NCBI GenBank assembly: GCA_937911865.1
Contig: CALDSK010000066.1
Coordinates: forward strand, 33,600-97,599
Direction of reading: 5' to 3'
From: an uncultured Synechococcus sp.
GTDB lineage: Bacteria; Cyanobacteriota; Cyanobacteriia; Phormidesmidales; Phormidesmidaceae
DNA: 64,000 nucleotides
Shown: piece after piece, positions 28,936 through 37,887 of the stretch
Layout of the letters: the number at the start of each line of letters is the position of its first letter
How positions within the stretch are numbered: position 1 is the stretch's first letter
Translations under genes and position numbers: made by a program
Notes under the pieces: generated by a model
Told to the model about the DNA's origin: nothing
The model's input: the letters and a program-made list of their open reading frames with translations, nothing else
Database searches by the model: none

Positions 28936-30408
28936 TTACGCTGTAGTCGATGACCCAAAAGGTTTTTGGACCTTTTTTAATAGATCGTAGAAAGGCTGCC
29001 AGTTGTCTTCATTAGCGATAGGTTCCCAAACCGCTTCAATATTGGGCCGATGCAGTACAACGGTAGGATTATTTTCCGTGAGGCGTTGTTGCACGGCGGC
29101 AACTGCTGCGAGCGGAATCGCTTGAAGACACTGGTGATAGACTGTCCGCCACTGCTTGAGGTGTGTGGCAGCTTCAGGAGCTAAGCTTTCTAGGGTTGTT
29201 GCGAATATGGTGGTTTCGTCGGTTTGCCACTGCTGATCGAACTGTTGGGTAATAGTGAGGAAAAATTTGTGGTAGCTAACGCGGGTTTCTTCGAGGAGCG
29301 TTAGGGTTTGGCTGAGTAAATTCCGGGCCTGCGTTTCTTTTAGTTGACTGGCGGTGAAGCCGAGCTTTTTTAGGGTGCGATCGCAAAACACCTCAGCATA
29401 TTTAGGCTGGTATTGCGCTAACCCTGCCTGCAAATTTTTTTCGTCGACAATACCGTCTAGCGCTACTGCCAGCTTTTCTAAATTCCAGTAGCAGGCACCG
29501 GGCTGATTTCCATAGCAATAGAGTCCTGAATAGTCGAAGTAAGCAGCTGTAAACCGAGGATCGTATTCGTCCATGAAGGCGAATGGACCGTAGTCAAAGC
29601 TTTCACCGGTAATCGACATATTGTCGGTGTTGAGTACCGCATGGCAAAAGCCTGCGGTCATCCATTGAGCAACCAGGGTGGCTAAGCGTTCTGCTAGTTC
29701 GCTAAACCAGTGAGCATAGCGATCTTGTTCGTTTTCGATGGTGAGTAGGTGAGGGTAGTAGACCTCAACAACGTGGTCTAGCAGCTTTTGGGCTAAGTCA
29801 GGCCGATTGATGTAGTCCAGCCTTTCAAACGTGCCGAAGCGGATATGAGAGTGGCTAAAGCGCACCATGACCGATGATCGGGTCGGTGAGGGTTCATCGC
29901 CTCTAATCAGGTCTTCGCCGGTTTCTATGAGACTAAGGGTGCGTGACGTGTTTACGCCTAGCGCGTGCAGGGCTTCTGATGCCAGAATTTCACGGACGCC
30001 CCCTTTGAGCGTAAGCTTGCCGTCACCGCCACGTGAGTAAGGCGTTGGCCCGGAGCCTTTTGTCCCAAAATCGTAGAGTTTGCCGTCGTTGCCGCGCACC
30101 TGTCTGTAGAGAAATCCGCGTCCGTCGCCGAGGAAGGGGTTGTAGCTGCGAAACTGGTAGCCGTGATAGCGCAGGGCGAGGAATGATGTCTGAGCGCTAG
30201 TGGGCTTGAGGTGGAAGTGGCCGAAGGCATCGATAAAGTTGCGATCGCTCACTTCATCTGGCGACAGATTAATCTGCCTGAGCACCTGATCATTCCGAAA
30301 CCGCAAAATGTGTTTTGGAAACGTTGCAGGCGTAACGGCATCGTAATAGTCTATGCCTAAATCTGCGAGGGCTGATTCGTAAGGAAGCGCTAGTAAAGGA
30401 TTTCCCAA
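28936..30408 (-). CDS. selO: SelO family protein adenylyltransferase (YdiU)
   Basis: Pseudokinase-fold enzyme that attaches AMP to Ser, Thr or Tyr of target proteins. Visible family segments are FGTKGSGPTPYSRGGDGKLT (nucleotide loop), REILASEALHALGVNTSR, SHIRFGTFERL, and the metal-binding HAVLNTDNMSITGESFDYGP with the catalytic Asp. No C-terminal Sec-containing redox motif is present, as expected for bacterial members. Length (490 residues) is normal. It lies 42 bp downstream of the (p)ppGpp enzyme on the same strand, and the two may be cotranscribed. Confidence 0.93.
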   Translation of the reverse strand: MGNPLLALPYESALADLGIDYYDAVTPATFPKHILRFRNDQVLRQINLSPDEVSDRNFIDAFGHFHLKPTSAQTSFLALRYHGYQFRSYNPFLGDGRGFLYRQVRGNDGKLYDFGTKGSGPTPYSRGGDGKLTLKGGVREILASEALHALGVNTSRTLSLIETGEDLIRGDEPSPTRSSVMVRFSHSHIRFGTFERLDYINRPDLAQKLLDHVVEVYYPHLLTIENEQDRYAHWFSELAERLATLVAQWMTAGFCHAVLNTDNMSITGESFDYGPFAFMDEYDPRFTAAYFDYSGLYCYGNQPGACYWNLEKLAVALDGIVDEKNLQAGLAQYQPKYAEVFCDRTLKKLGFTASQLKETQARNLLSQTLTLLEETRVSYHKFFLTITQQFDQQWQTDETTIFATTLESLAPEAATHLKQWRTVYHQCLQAIPLAAVAAVQQRLTENNPTVVLHRPNIEAVWEPIANEDNWQPFYDLLKKVQKPFGSSTTA

Positions 30409-30449
30409 TGTATTTACAGCTCGATACTCACTGCTTCAGTGTTTATAGC

Positions 30450-32831
30450 TCAATCTACAGCGGTGACGCGCTTTAGGTTAAGCACATCTGAGAGCTTGCG
30501 AATATGGGCGAATGTCTGGTTTAGATGGGCGTGATTACGAATGTCGATACCTAGTTCGATTTCTGCGATCTGATCGGGATGTGTTTTAACGCCTGCTTTG
30601 TGGACGTTAATCTTCAGATCCGAGAGGCGTGTCAAGATATCTTTAAGGATGCCAACTCGGTCGATAACTTCAATTTTGAGCTGGACTGGATAAGTATCGG
30701 GCTGGCCAACTGTTGTTGTGTCGGGTTGATTCCAGCACAATGGCATTTGGCGCTCGCCCGGTACATTTGCAACGTTAGGACAGCCCTGCTTATGCACCGC
30801 GATGCCCCGGCCACCGGTAGAAACAATGCCCAAAATGGACTCGCCAGGAATTGGATGACAGCAGCCTGCAATGTAGTGCAAAAGCCCTTCAAGGCCAGCA
30901 ATTGGCGCGTGGTCTAAGCCCGTTTTACGGTTGGCAGGCGCTTTGACTGCTGGAATTTCATCTTCTAGGGTGGCAGGTTCTTCTGGTTCGGCGGGCTGCG
31001 CTTCTTTGACGGCTTCTTGGAGTCGGTTAACAACGGCGTTTAGCGTAACTTCTCCGTAGCCTAGTCCCGCGAGCAGATCGTCGACAGAAGAATAGTTGCA
31101 GCGCTCGGCAGTTGCTTGAGCCGGTGCGGTTTTAAGCAGCGCATCCAGGCCGCTTTTGCCCATCACTTTCTCTAGCATTTCATGGCCGCGATCGCGATTC
31201 TCATCGTGATGAAAGTTCTTGTACCACTGACGAATACGGTTACGCGCCCCAGTACTCACCACAAAGTTCAGCCAGTCAAGGCTCGGATGAGCGTTCTTCT
31301 GGGTAATAATCTCGACGATGTCACCGTTTTGCAATTCCGTATTGAGCGGCACAATGCGACCAGAGACCTTAGCGCCAGAACAATGATTGCCAACTTCTGT
31401 GTGAATGCGATAGGCAAAATCGATCGGTGTAGCCCCTCGGCTGAGTGGAATGACATCGCCATTCGGCGTAAAGGCATAAACCTCTTCATCAAACAGGTTG
31501 TTCTTCACGCCAGAAAGATATTCCTGAGCATCTTTAAGTTCGTTTTGCCAGTCCAAAAGCTGACGTAGCCAGGTGAACTTTTCCTCATCGCTGCCCACTG
31601 TTTGCTGACTGTTGCCCGACTCTTTGTACTTCCAGTGAGCGGCAATCCCGTACTCGGCAATATGGTGCATTTCAACGGTTCTAATTTGCACCTCAATCGG
31701 ACGACCGTGCGGCCCAATAACCACCGTATGTAGCGACTGATAGCGGTTGGGCTTGGGTAGGCCAATGTAGTCTTTAAACCGGCCTGGAATCGGTCTGTAC
31801 AGGTCATGCGCGACGGCCAGTGCTCGGTAGCACTCATCCTTGGTGTTCACGATGAGGCGAACGGCTGCGATATCGTATATCTCCTTAAATTCCTTTTCCT
31901 GCCGCTGCATTTTTTTATAAATACTGTAGAGATGCTTTGGACGGCTGCTGACATCTTCACAGTGGATACCCAGGTCGCTAATCCCCATTTGTAAGACGCT
32001 GCTGACCTTTTCGAGCCTGGCCTCTCTATCGGCGCGTTTCTCTACAATTAACTGCTTTAGCTCGCAGTAAGCCTCAGGTTCTAGGTATTTAAAGCAGAGA
32101 TCTTCAAGCTCCCACTTAAAGCGACCGATCCCCAGTCGATTGGCCAGCGGTGCAAAAATTTCTAACGTTTCTCTAGCAATGCGAACTTGCTTCTCAGGGC
32201 GTAGATGCTCCAGCGTTCGCATGTTGTGCAGGCGATCAGCGAGCTTGACGACGATCACTCGGATGTCTTTCGCCATTGCCAAAAACATTCGCCGAAAGTT
32301 CTCAGCCTGCTGTTCTGTTTTACTGTCGAAGTTGAACTTAGAAAGTTTGGTGACGCCTTCTACCAGGTGGCGCACCTCCTCACCAAACAGCGCTTCAATT
32401 TCATCAGCGGTAACATCGGTGTCTTCGACCACATCGTGCAAAAAGCCAGCTGCAATCATGGCACTGTCACCCCCCAAGCTGCGCAACAGCCCGGCGACTG
32501 CAACCGGGTGTGCAATATAGGGGTCTCCAGAGGCCCGCATTTGCCCTTTGTGCAGCTGGTAGGCAAATTCAAACGCCCGGCAGACCAGCTGATCCCCGCG
32601 AACAGGGCGGTTTGTTTTAGAGCTGTTAGATGGACTGCCTGTCTTTGGATTGTCTGTCTTTGGATTGCCTGTCTTTGGTGGTGTATCTAAGTCCGCGCTA
32701 CCTTCCGCCGCAGATTCTAAAGCGGCAACAACCTGGTTGACCTGTGAGGGCGCACCGTGCTCTATCAGGCACGATGATAGCCAGTCGGGAAGTGAGCAGT
32801 CTTGAGGAATGGCAAGGGCTGTTGCGGTCAT
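30450..32831 (-). CDS. spoT: Bifunctional (p)ppGpp synthetase/hydrolase (Rsh)
   Basis: Stringent response enzyme. The hydrolase domain has its HD motif (AAGFLHDVVEDTDV) and second motif (KLADRLHNMRTLEHL), so hydrolysis should be active. The synthetase domain has KHLYSIYKKM, a DIAAVRLIV strand and YIGLPKPNRYQSLHT, so synthesis should be active. A TGS domain (FAYRIHTEVGNHCSGAKV), a Cys-rich zinc segment (HYIAGCCHPIPGE) and a C-terminal ACT domain follow. A short insertion before the HD domain (residues 53-70) repeats KTGNPKTDNPKTGSP. At 793 residues it is slightly longer than usual. Probably the only long Rsh enzyme of the cell (inference from cyanobacteria). Confidence 0.95.
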   Translation of the reverse strand: MTATALAIPQDCSLPDWLSSCLIEHGAPSQVNQVVAALESAAEGSADLDTPPKTGNPKTDNPKTGSPSNSSKTNRPVRGDQLVCRAFEFAYQLHKGQMRASGDPYIAHPVAVAGLLRSLGGDSAMIAAGFLHDVVEDTDVTADEIEALFGEEVRHLVEGVTKLSKFNFDSKTEQQAENFRRMFLAMAKDIRVIVVKLADRLHNMRTLEHLRPEKQVRIARETLEIFAPLANRLGIGRFKWELEDLCFKYLEPEAYCELKQLIVEKRADREARLEKVSSVLQMGISDLGIHCEDVSSRPKHLYSIYKKMQRQEKEFKEIYDIAAVRLIVNTKDECYRALAVAHDLYRPIPGRFKDYIGLPKPNRYQSLHTVVIGPHGRPIEVQIRTVEMHHIAEYGIAAHWKYKESGNSQQTVGSDEEKFTWLRQLLDWQNELKDAQEYLSGVKNNLFDEEVYAFTPNGDVIPLSRGATPIDFAYRIHTEVGNHCSGAKVSGRIVPLNTELQNGDIVEIITQKNAHPSLDWLNFVVSTGARNRIRQWYKNFHHDENRDRGHEMLEKVMGKSGLDALLKTAPAQATAERCNYSSVDDLLAGLGYGEVTLNAVVNRLQEAVKEAQPAEPEEPATLEDEIPAVKAPANRKTGLDHAPIAGLEGLLHYIAGCCHPIPGESILGIVSTGGRGIAVHKQGCPNVANVPGERQMPLCWNQPDTTTVGQPDTYPVQLKIEVIDRVGILKDILTRLSDLKINVHKAGVKTHPDQIAEIELGIDIRNHAHLNQTFAHIRKLSDVLNLKRVTAVD

Positions 32832-33200
32832 GGCTACACGCTCTTATATGGAGCGACGGTGGGTGAAAGTAGATAGACGAGAGCGGAATGGATAGAGGTT
32901 AGCGGTAGAAAAGGCGCGGTTAACGACGACTATATTGCCTCGCTAGTGTGGGATCTAGCTGAATAAGCTCTGTGATAGAAGCCCTGTGAGAAGAGCGGAT
33001 TACAAGGACCGCATTGCAAAGATAGTTAAAGCGAAGATTCACTCTGGCAAGATAAAAATCACACTTAAACGGGCGCGTTTGCAGCTGGTGGTGTAGGTCG
33101 TTCGAGATCAACAGGCCTTAGAAATAGCTCTTAAAACCAAGCCTCTAGAACTAGGTGTTTAGAACTCAGCCTCTGTAACTAAGCCTCAAAAGCAACGAGA

Positions 33201-33223
33201 AGTAAAAAGTGCTGCTTTTTACT
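33201..33223. terminator. Perfect bidirectional hairpin in the 943 bp gap
   Basis: Arms AGTAAAAAG (33201-33209) and CTTTTTACT (33215-33223) with loop TGCTG. Its A-run and T-run flanks make it look like the terminator of an unannotated transcript on either strand, as no gene ends nearby. Confidence 0.55.
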
Positions 33224-33737
33224 AGCAAGCCCTTAGCTAGCGTGGTCAGCATCAGTAAGTTGAGGCTGCGAACTGAGTAATTGAATCTGGCAAAAGTAGC
33301 CACTGTCCGTAATTACCGAAGCTCGTTCGAGGATGAGTCGTTGAACTTGGAAAACTACTGTCTCCTGCTAGTCGATAGGGCTGTAGCTTTTTTATTGTCA
33401 GGTTCTATTTTTCTTCGAAAAGCGTAAATTACCGATAAATAGTCACTCAGCTTAACTTTTGTGGAAAGAAAAAACAGAGCCTGCATTAATCGCTAAAAGC
33501 TTCTATTTCTCTAAAGCAGAACAGCGTTTAAGGGGCGCCTTGTGAACAGATGAGCGGGCAGGGATCACCTGTAAACTTTTGATTCTATTACCTTACTGGG
33601 CGTATACAAGGCGACTATGTAGCGTTGTATACAAGAACTATGTAACTAATCATAAACAAAACTGGCCGCTTTCGTAACGATATTAGGTTAGTTAGTTAAA
33701 GATATTTTTCTCATTGATAGATTCACCTGCGCAAATG

Positions 33738-33773
33738 GGAAAAGAGCACCGGAAAAGAGCACCGGAAAAGAAC
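33738..33773. repeat. 13-bp tandem repeat at the PatD-like start
   Basis: GGAAAAGAGCACC occurs at 33738-33750 and 33751-33763, and its first eight bases recur at 33764-33771. The last copy supplies the purine-rich sequence just before the ATG, so the repeat forms the ribosome binding region. Confidence 0.9.
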
Positions 33774-33774
33774 T

Positions 33775-34233
33775 ATGGAATTGTGTCTTCAGCTTGAAAC
33801 TTTTTTGCGATCGCTCAATTCACTACAGGCTGTCGTTAAGCCCCAAAAGAAGGCTGTCGGTGAGGCTGCACTTCAGAGCGTCGAATCGGTTTCACGTCAG
33901 ACACTGGATAAAGCATTTGACAAAGCTTGGGTCTGCCAACAGGTATTGGACTTACAGTCTCAGTTTCAGGCCATCGTAGTGGCCATAGAAGCTGCTGGCG
34001 TCGATCCGTCGGTAGATTCACCGGTAGACCTGTCGATGGAGCCGCGCCTGCGGTCGTATCAGACAGAGGCCTACCGGTGGCTGCGGCTATTGTCTGTAGA
34101 GTCGATGCGATTGAGAACAGCGAGAGCGCCCGAGACGATTTCTCAGGGGCGATCGCAACTTGAAACTTATCTCAACCAGCTCCAGCCGTTTGTTGAGGCG
34201 ATCGCGTCAGAAATCTGTCCGACTGTTTCCTAG
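33775..34233 (+). CDS. patD: PatD-like protein
   Basis: A 152-residue all-helical protein. The C-terminal half (RLRSYQTEAYRWLRLLSVE, then RTARAPETISQGRSQLETYL) follows the pattern of PatD, which limits heterocyst frequency in Anabaena by acting on FtsZ. PatD homologues also occur in cyanobacteria that do not form heterocysts, so no cell-differentiation role should be inferred here. Identification rests on remembered family pattern, not a search. The gene starts directly behind a tandem repeat. It is followed by the zinc-ribbon gene after 150 bp. Confidence 0.6.
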   Translation: MELCLQLETFLRSLNSLQAVVKPQKKAVGEAALQSVESVSRQTLDKAFDKAWVCQQVLDLQSQFQAIVVAIEAAGVDPSVDSPVDLSMEPRLRSYQTEAYRWLRLLSVESMRLRTARAPETISQGRSQLETYLNQLQPFVEAIASEICPTVS

Positions 34234-34384
34234 GGACTATTTAGAGACTATTTATAGGGATCATGCTGACGAATCCGATGTAAGCTAATCGCTATCCATC
34301 AAAAAAAGTTAAATTGCTTGACCAACATCCTCTGATCTATGCATCTTCTGATCTATCAGGTGTGGTTATAAAAAGGAGTTGAGC

Positions 34385-34951
34385 ATGCGTTGTCCTAAAG
34401 AACCCACCATTGAGCTAGCGCCTAGCCAGCTCACCGAAGGTCTTGATGCCCACTGCTGCCCTAGCTGCTCTGGTCAATGGCTGCCCAAATTTAACTATCA
34501 AAGGTGGCAGGCGATGAATGCTGGATTAGAGGCGATCCCCGATGAGGTACTGCCACTAACGCTAGAGACAGACTATTCAGCGGTCCCGTTAGATAGTAGA
34601 GCGGGCCTATGTCCGGAGTGCGGGACCTATCTAAAGCGTGCGCGTCTCAACCTTCAAAAATCTTCTTTTTATGTGGAGCGCTGCCCTATCTGTGAGGGCT
34701 TTTGGTGCGATCGCGGCGAATGGGACGTGCTCGAAGCGCTTGGTCTGCACATTCAAATTCCAATTGTGTTCAATCTAGACTGGCAGGCCAGGGTCCGGGT
34801 GCTAGAGCAAGCAGAAAGGCAGCGAGCTGCCGTTATCGAGAAGCTAGGTCCGGCGCTAGCAGATCAAGTGTTTGACTTAGGTGAGTCTTTGGCTGGACAT
34901 CCGCACGGGGACTTTGCGGTTGCCTATTTGATGAGAAAGTTTGATAAGTAA
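34385..34951 (+). CDS. Double zinc-ribbon (zf-TFIIB type) protein
   Basis: A protein of 188 residues with two CxxC pairs in each half: CCPSCSGQWL near the N terminus and CPECGTYLKR with CPICEGFWCDRGEWDVLE in the middle, the pattern of TFIIB-like zinc ribbons. A helix-rich tail (ARVRVLEQAERQRAAVIEK) follows. The role of these proteins in cyanobacteria is unknown. The ATG at 34385 is chosen because AAGGAG (34373-34378) ends six bases before it; the in-frame TTG at 34379 is too close to that site. It probably forms an operon with the ABC ATPase 24 bp downstream. Confidence 0.85.
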   Translation: MRCPKEPTIELAPSQLTEGLDAHCCPSCSGQWLPKFNYQRWQAMNAGLEAIPDEVLPLTLETDYSAVPLDSRAGLCPECGTYLKRARLNLQKSSFYVERCPICEGFWCDRGEWDVLEALGLHIQIPIVFNLDWQARVRVLEQAERQRAAVIEKLGPALADQVFDLGESLAGHPHGDFAVAYLMRKFDK

Positions 34952-34975
34952 GAAGCTACTAATTTTTCTGAATCT

Positions 34976-36658
34976 ATGACTGCTTCTCCGGCCCCGTTAG
35001 ATAGCTCTGTAGGAAAGAATGCCTCTGCGCTATTAGCGATAGAAGACTTTCGGGTGTCTTATCCAGGTCCGTTAGCTTGGGCAGTCGATGGCGTTTCGCT
35101 CTCACTGCAGCCGGGTGAAAAACTGGGGCTAGTGGGTGAGTCTGGCTGTGGGAAGAGCACGCTGGGACGAGCCGCTATGCGATTGCTGCCGCGCGGCTCG
35201 CGACTGGAAGGAACCGCTCTATTTGAGGGTCGCTCGATAGTTGATTTCTCTGCTGATGAGCTTAGAAAGTTTCGAGGCGAAGCGGTTTCTTTGGTATTTC
35301 AAGACCCAATGACTCGGTTGGATCCGCTGATGACGATTGGGGATCACTGCACGGAGACGCTATTGGCCCATCGGCCTGATGTGAATAAGAAGCGCGCAAA
35401 AGAAATTGCGATCGCCACGCTAGAGTCGGTCAAAATTCCGGCTGAACGCTGGGGCCAGTATCCTCATGAGTTCAGTGGCGGAATGCGGCAAAGGGTTGCG
35501 ATCGCCTTAGCATTGGTCCTCGATCCAAAATTAATTGTGGCCGATGAGCCCACTACTAGTTTGGATGTAACGGTCTCTGCTCAAATCCTAGATATGTTGA
35601 CCGAGCTCTGTTCAGCTCGCAATATGGGCTTGATTCTGATTTCTCACGATTTGGCGTTGGTCGGCGAATATTGCGACTACATTGCTGTTATGTACAAAGG
35701 CAAGCTGGTTGAAAGCGGCCCCACCCAAGACGTTTTCTATAATCCACAGGCTGAATACACACAGACCCTACTCGCCGCGGCTCATCAGCTACAGTCGGCA
35801 GGCGCACAAAATTCAGCAGCGGCAGCAGCGAGTGCAGTGCCTATCTTAAGCCTGCAAAACATCACGAAGCACTACACGCTAGAGCAGGGCTTTTTGGGCA
35901 AGCTGCTGCGCCAAGCGCCGCCAGAACCGATTAAAGCTGTCGATGGTGTGTCGCTAGATTTGTATCCCGGCGAAATTTTGGGTTTGGTGGGTGAGTCTGG
36001 CTGTGGGAAGAGCACGCTGTCGCGCGCGCTGCTGCGAATCGTAGAACCTACCTCTGGTAAAATCACGTTCCAAAACGATGATTTCACCCGGCTATCTCGT
36101 CTGGATTTACAGGCCAAGCGGCGAGATATTCAAATGATTTTTCAAGATCCACATGCCTGTCTCAACCCGATGATGACCATCGGCCAGGGGATCGCAGATC
36201 CGCTGCTAATCCATAGATTAGCGAATAAGACAGAAGCCAAAGCCAAAGTTGAGGCGATGCTAGAGCGGGTGGGTTTAACGCCGGTAGAAGATTATTACGG
36301 TCGCTACCCGGGAGATATTTCTGGCGGACAGCAGCAAAGAGTTGCGATCGCCCGCGCCCTGATTACCCGTCCTAAGCTTGTCGTCTGCGATGAGCCGGTC
36401 AGCATGTTGGATGCCAGCGTGCAGGCGCAGGTTTTAGAGCTGATGCTGGATCTAAAAGATGAGCTAGAGCTGACTTATCTGTTTATTACGCACGATCTGT
36501 GGGTCGCGAAATACTTGTGCGATCGCATTGCTGTGATGAACGGCGGCAAAATTGTAGAAATCGGCGCTACTGAGCAAATCTTTAGTGCGCCTGCTCATCC
36601 CTACACAAAAACGTTGTTACAGGCCGCTCCATTACTTGCAAAGACCGGAGCTGGTTGA
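34976..36658 (+). CDS. Fused double ABC ATPase of a peptide-type importer
   Basis: 560 residues with two complete nucleotide-binding domains of the oligopeptide/dipeptide (DppD-DppF, GsiA-like) type. Each half has Walker A (VGESGCGKSTL), a signature (FSGGMRQRVAIA; ISGGQQQRVAIARAL), Walker B (IVADEPTTSLD; VVCDEPVSMLD) and a switch His (LISHDLALVG; FITHDLWVAK). The typical C-terminal HPYTKTLLQAAPLL is present only in the second half; the first has the related AEYTQTLLAAAHQL. No permease or binding protein is adjacent, so the substrate is open. A stretch of about 30 bases around Walker A is identical in the two halves. Confidence 0.93.
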   Translation: MTASPAPLDSSVGKNASALLAIEDFRVSYPGPLAWAVDGVSLSLQPGEKLGLVGESGCGKSTLGRAAMRLLPRGSRLEGTALFEGRSIVDFSADELRKFRGEAVSLVFQDPMTRLDPLMTIGDHCTETLLAHRPDVNKKRAKEIAIATLESVKIPAERWGQYPHEFSGGMRQRVAIALALVLDPKLIVADEPTTSLDVTVSAQILDMLTELCSARNMGLILISHDLALVGEYCDYIAVMYKGKLVESGPTQDVFYNPQAEYTQTLLAAAHQLQSAGAQNSAAAAASAVPILSLQNITKHYTLEQGFLGKLLRQAPPEPIKAVDGVSLDLYPGEILGLVGESGCGKSTLSRALLRIVEPTSGKITFQNDDFTRLSRLDLQAKRRDIQMIFQDPHACLNPMMTIGQGIADPLLIHRLANKTEAKAKVEAMLERVGLTPVEDYYGRYPGDISGGQQQRVAIARALITRPKLVVCDEPVSMLDASVQAQVLELMLDLKDELELTYLFITHDLWVAKYLCDRIAVMNGGKIVEIGATEQIFSAPAHPYTKTLLQAAPLLAKTGAG

Positions 36659-36764
36659 GCCGATTCTACGTGCTGCTATAAAGATGAGTAATCGAGATAT
36701 CGTATGAAGTGGCATCGATAGAGACTTCGTTTGAGCAGACAGTGAAGACTTATGAGCGGTGAGT

Positions 36765-37787
36765 TTATCCGCCGATTTGAGACATGGTACGGCTGTAGGC
36801 CCCAGTGACGCCAGATTCGCGCATTTTGAAGTTGATGTCAGGTTTTGCCTGACGCAAGGCGGCGACCCGCTCGCGCAGCTCGGATAGAGGAACGCCCGCC
36901 CTTAAGTCGGTGCGCAGATCTATCTGCCCGGTTTCGTTTAGCAGGCAGGGGCGCAGGAGGCCGTCGGCGGAGAGGCGCATGCGATTACAGCGATCGCAAA
37001 AGCATTCAGACATCTGACTGATAAATCCCAGTGTCCCTTTCGCGCCTGGAATTTGAAACACATCAGCCGGTCCGTTGCCGGTTACATTGCTAGTCTCTAG
37101 CCCCCAGCGTTCGGCAATTTGTCCTCGAATAGTTTCGCTGTCAATCCAGCCTTTGTGTTTAAAAAGAGCGTCGTTGCCAATGGGCATGAATTCGATAAAG
37201 CGAATGTGCCAGTCACGGTCTATAGATAGCGCTGCAAGGTCTAAAATTTCGTGATCGTTTACTCCTGGAATGACGACCACATTGAGTTTGAGTGGCGAAA
37301 ACCCGACTTTGTAAGCGGCTTGAATGCCTGCCCATACGTCCTGCCAACGAGATTTTCCTCTTCCCCCAACGATCGCTTTAAAGGTTTCTTCGTCGAGCGA
37401 ATCTAGACTGATGTTGATGCGATTAAGGCCTGCTTTGTAAAGTGGTTCCGCTAACTCTGTTAGCAGAAAGCCGTTGGTTGTCATCGCGAGATCTTGAGTC
37501 TGTGGCAGAGCTGCGATCGCTGCCACTAGCTCCACGACACCCGGTCTTAAAAGCGGTTCGCCACCGGTTAACCGAAAGCGCGTAAACCCAACTGGGATAA
37601 ATACCTCACGCAGTAGCCGTAAAATCTCGTCGTGGGTTAACCAGTGCTCTTTCAAGGCGTACTGCAAGTCAGCGCCTTCTGGCATACAGTACACGCACTG
37701 GAAGTTGCAGCGATCGACTAAGCTGATGCGCAGGTAGTCGATGGGTTTGGGCGCTAGCAGTGGTTTTCGCTCGAATTTTTGGGGCAT
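36765..37787 (-). CDS. moaA: GTP 3',8-cyclase
   Basis: Radical SAM enzyme for the first step of molybdenum cofactor synthesis. The N-terminal 4Fe-4S site is CNFQCVYC (Cys27, Cys31, Cys34), and the C-terminal cluster that binds the GTP is supplied by the [20 protein letters not shown] segment near residues 260-280. The chain ends in GG, needed for activity in characterised MoaA. The length of 340 residues is normal. It is divergent from cbiD with 100 bp between the starts. Other moa genes are outside the window. Confidence 0.95.
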   Translation of the reverse strand: MPQKFERKPLLAPKPIDYLRISLVDRCNFQCVYCMPEGADLQYALKEHWLTHDEILRLLREVFIPVGFTRFRLTGGEPLLRPGVVELVAAIAALPQTQDLAMTTNGFLLTELAEPLYKAGLNRINISLDSLDEETFKAIVGGRGKSRWQDVWAGIQAAYKVGFSPLKLNVVVIPGVNDHEILDLAALSIDRDWHIRFIEFMPIGNDALFKHKGWIDSETIRGQIAERWGLETSNVTGNGPADVFQIPGAKGTLGFISQMSECFCDRCNRMRLSADGLLRPCLLNETGQIDLRTDLRAGVPLSELRERVAALRQAKPDINFKMRESGVTGAYSRTMSQIGG

Positions 37788-37887
37788 AAAGAATCAATCG
37801 CGAGGGGCGGACGCGCGGGTTTTATCCATACTCCATCATCTATCGATAAATGACACGATAAAGGCTGACTGAATTGAGAGCCTTTAC

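Larger units (their letters stand above)
32832..33774. other. 943 bp gap upstream of both the Rsh and PatD-like genes
   Basis: The longest gene-free stretch. No frame over 60 codons looks real. It holds the perfect hairpin at 33201-33223, a T-rich run after a weak GC-containing fold at about 33355-33395 (GCTTTTTTATTG), and the tandem repeat at 33738-33773. It is long enough for an untranslated leader of the Rsh gene and for one or two small RNAs; no known RNA family was recognised. Confidence 0.5.

Noticed and set aside
28936..30408. Selenocysteine or Cys redox end in SelO
   Set aside because: The chain ends normally with no TGA followed by coding sequence, as in ordinary bacterial SelO.
33735..33797. 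20-codon frame overlapping the PatD-like start, encoded by the tandem repeat
   Set aside because: Formed by the tandem repeat GGAAAAGAGCACC; no ribosome site, so a leader peptide cannot be supported.
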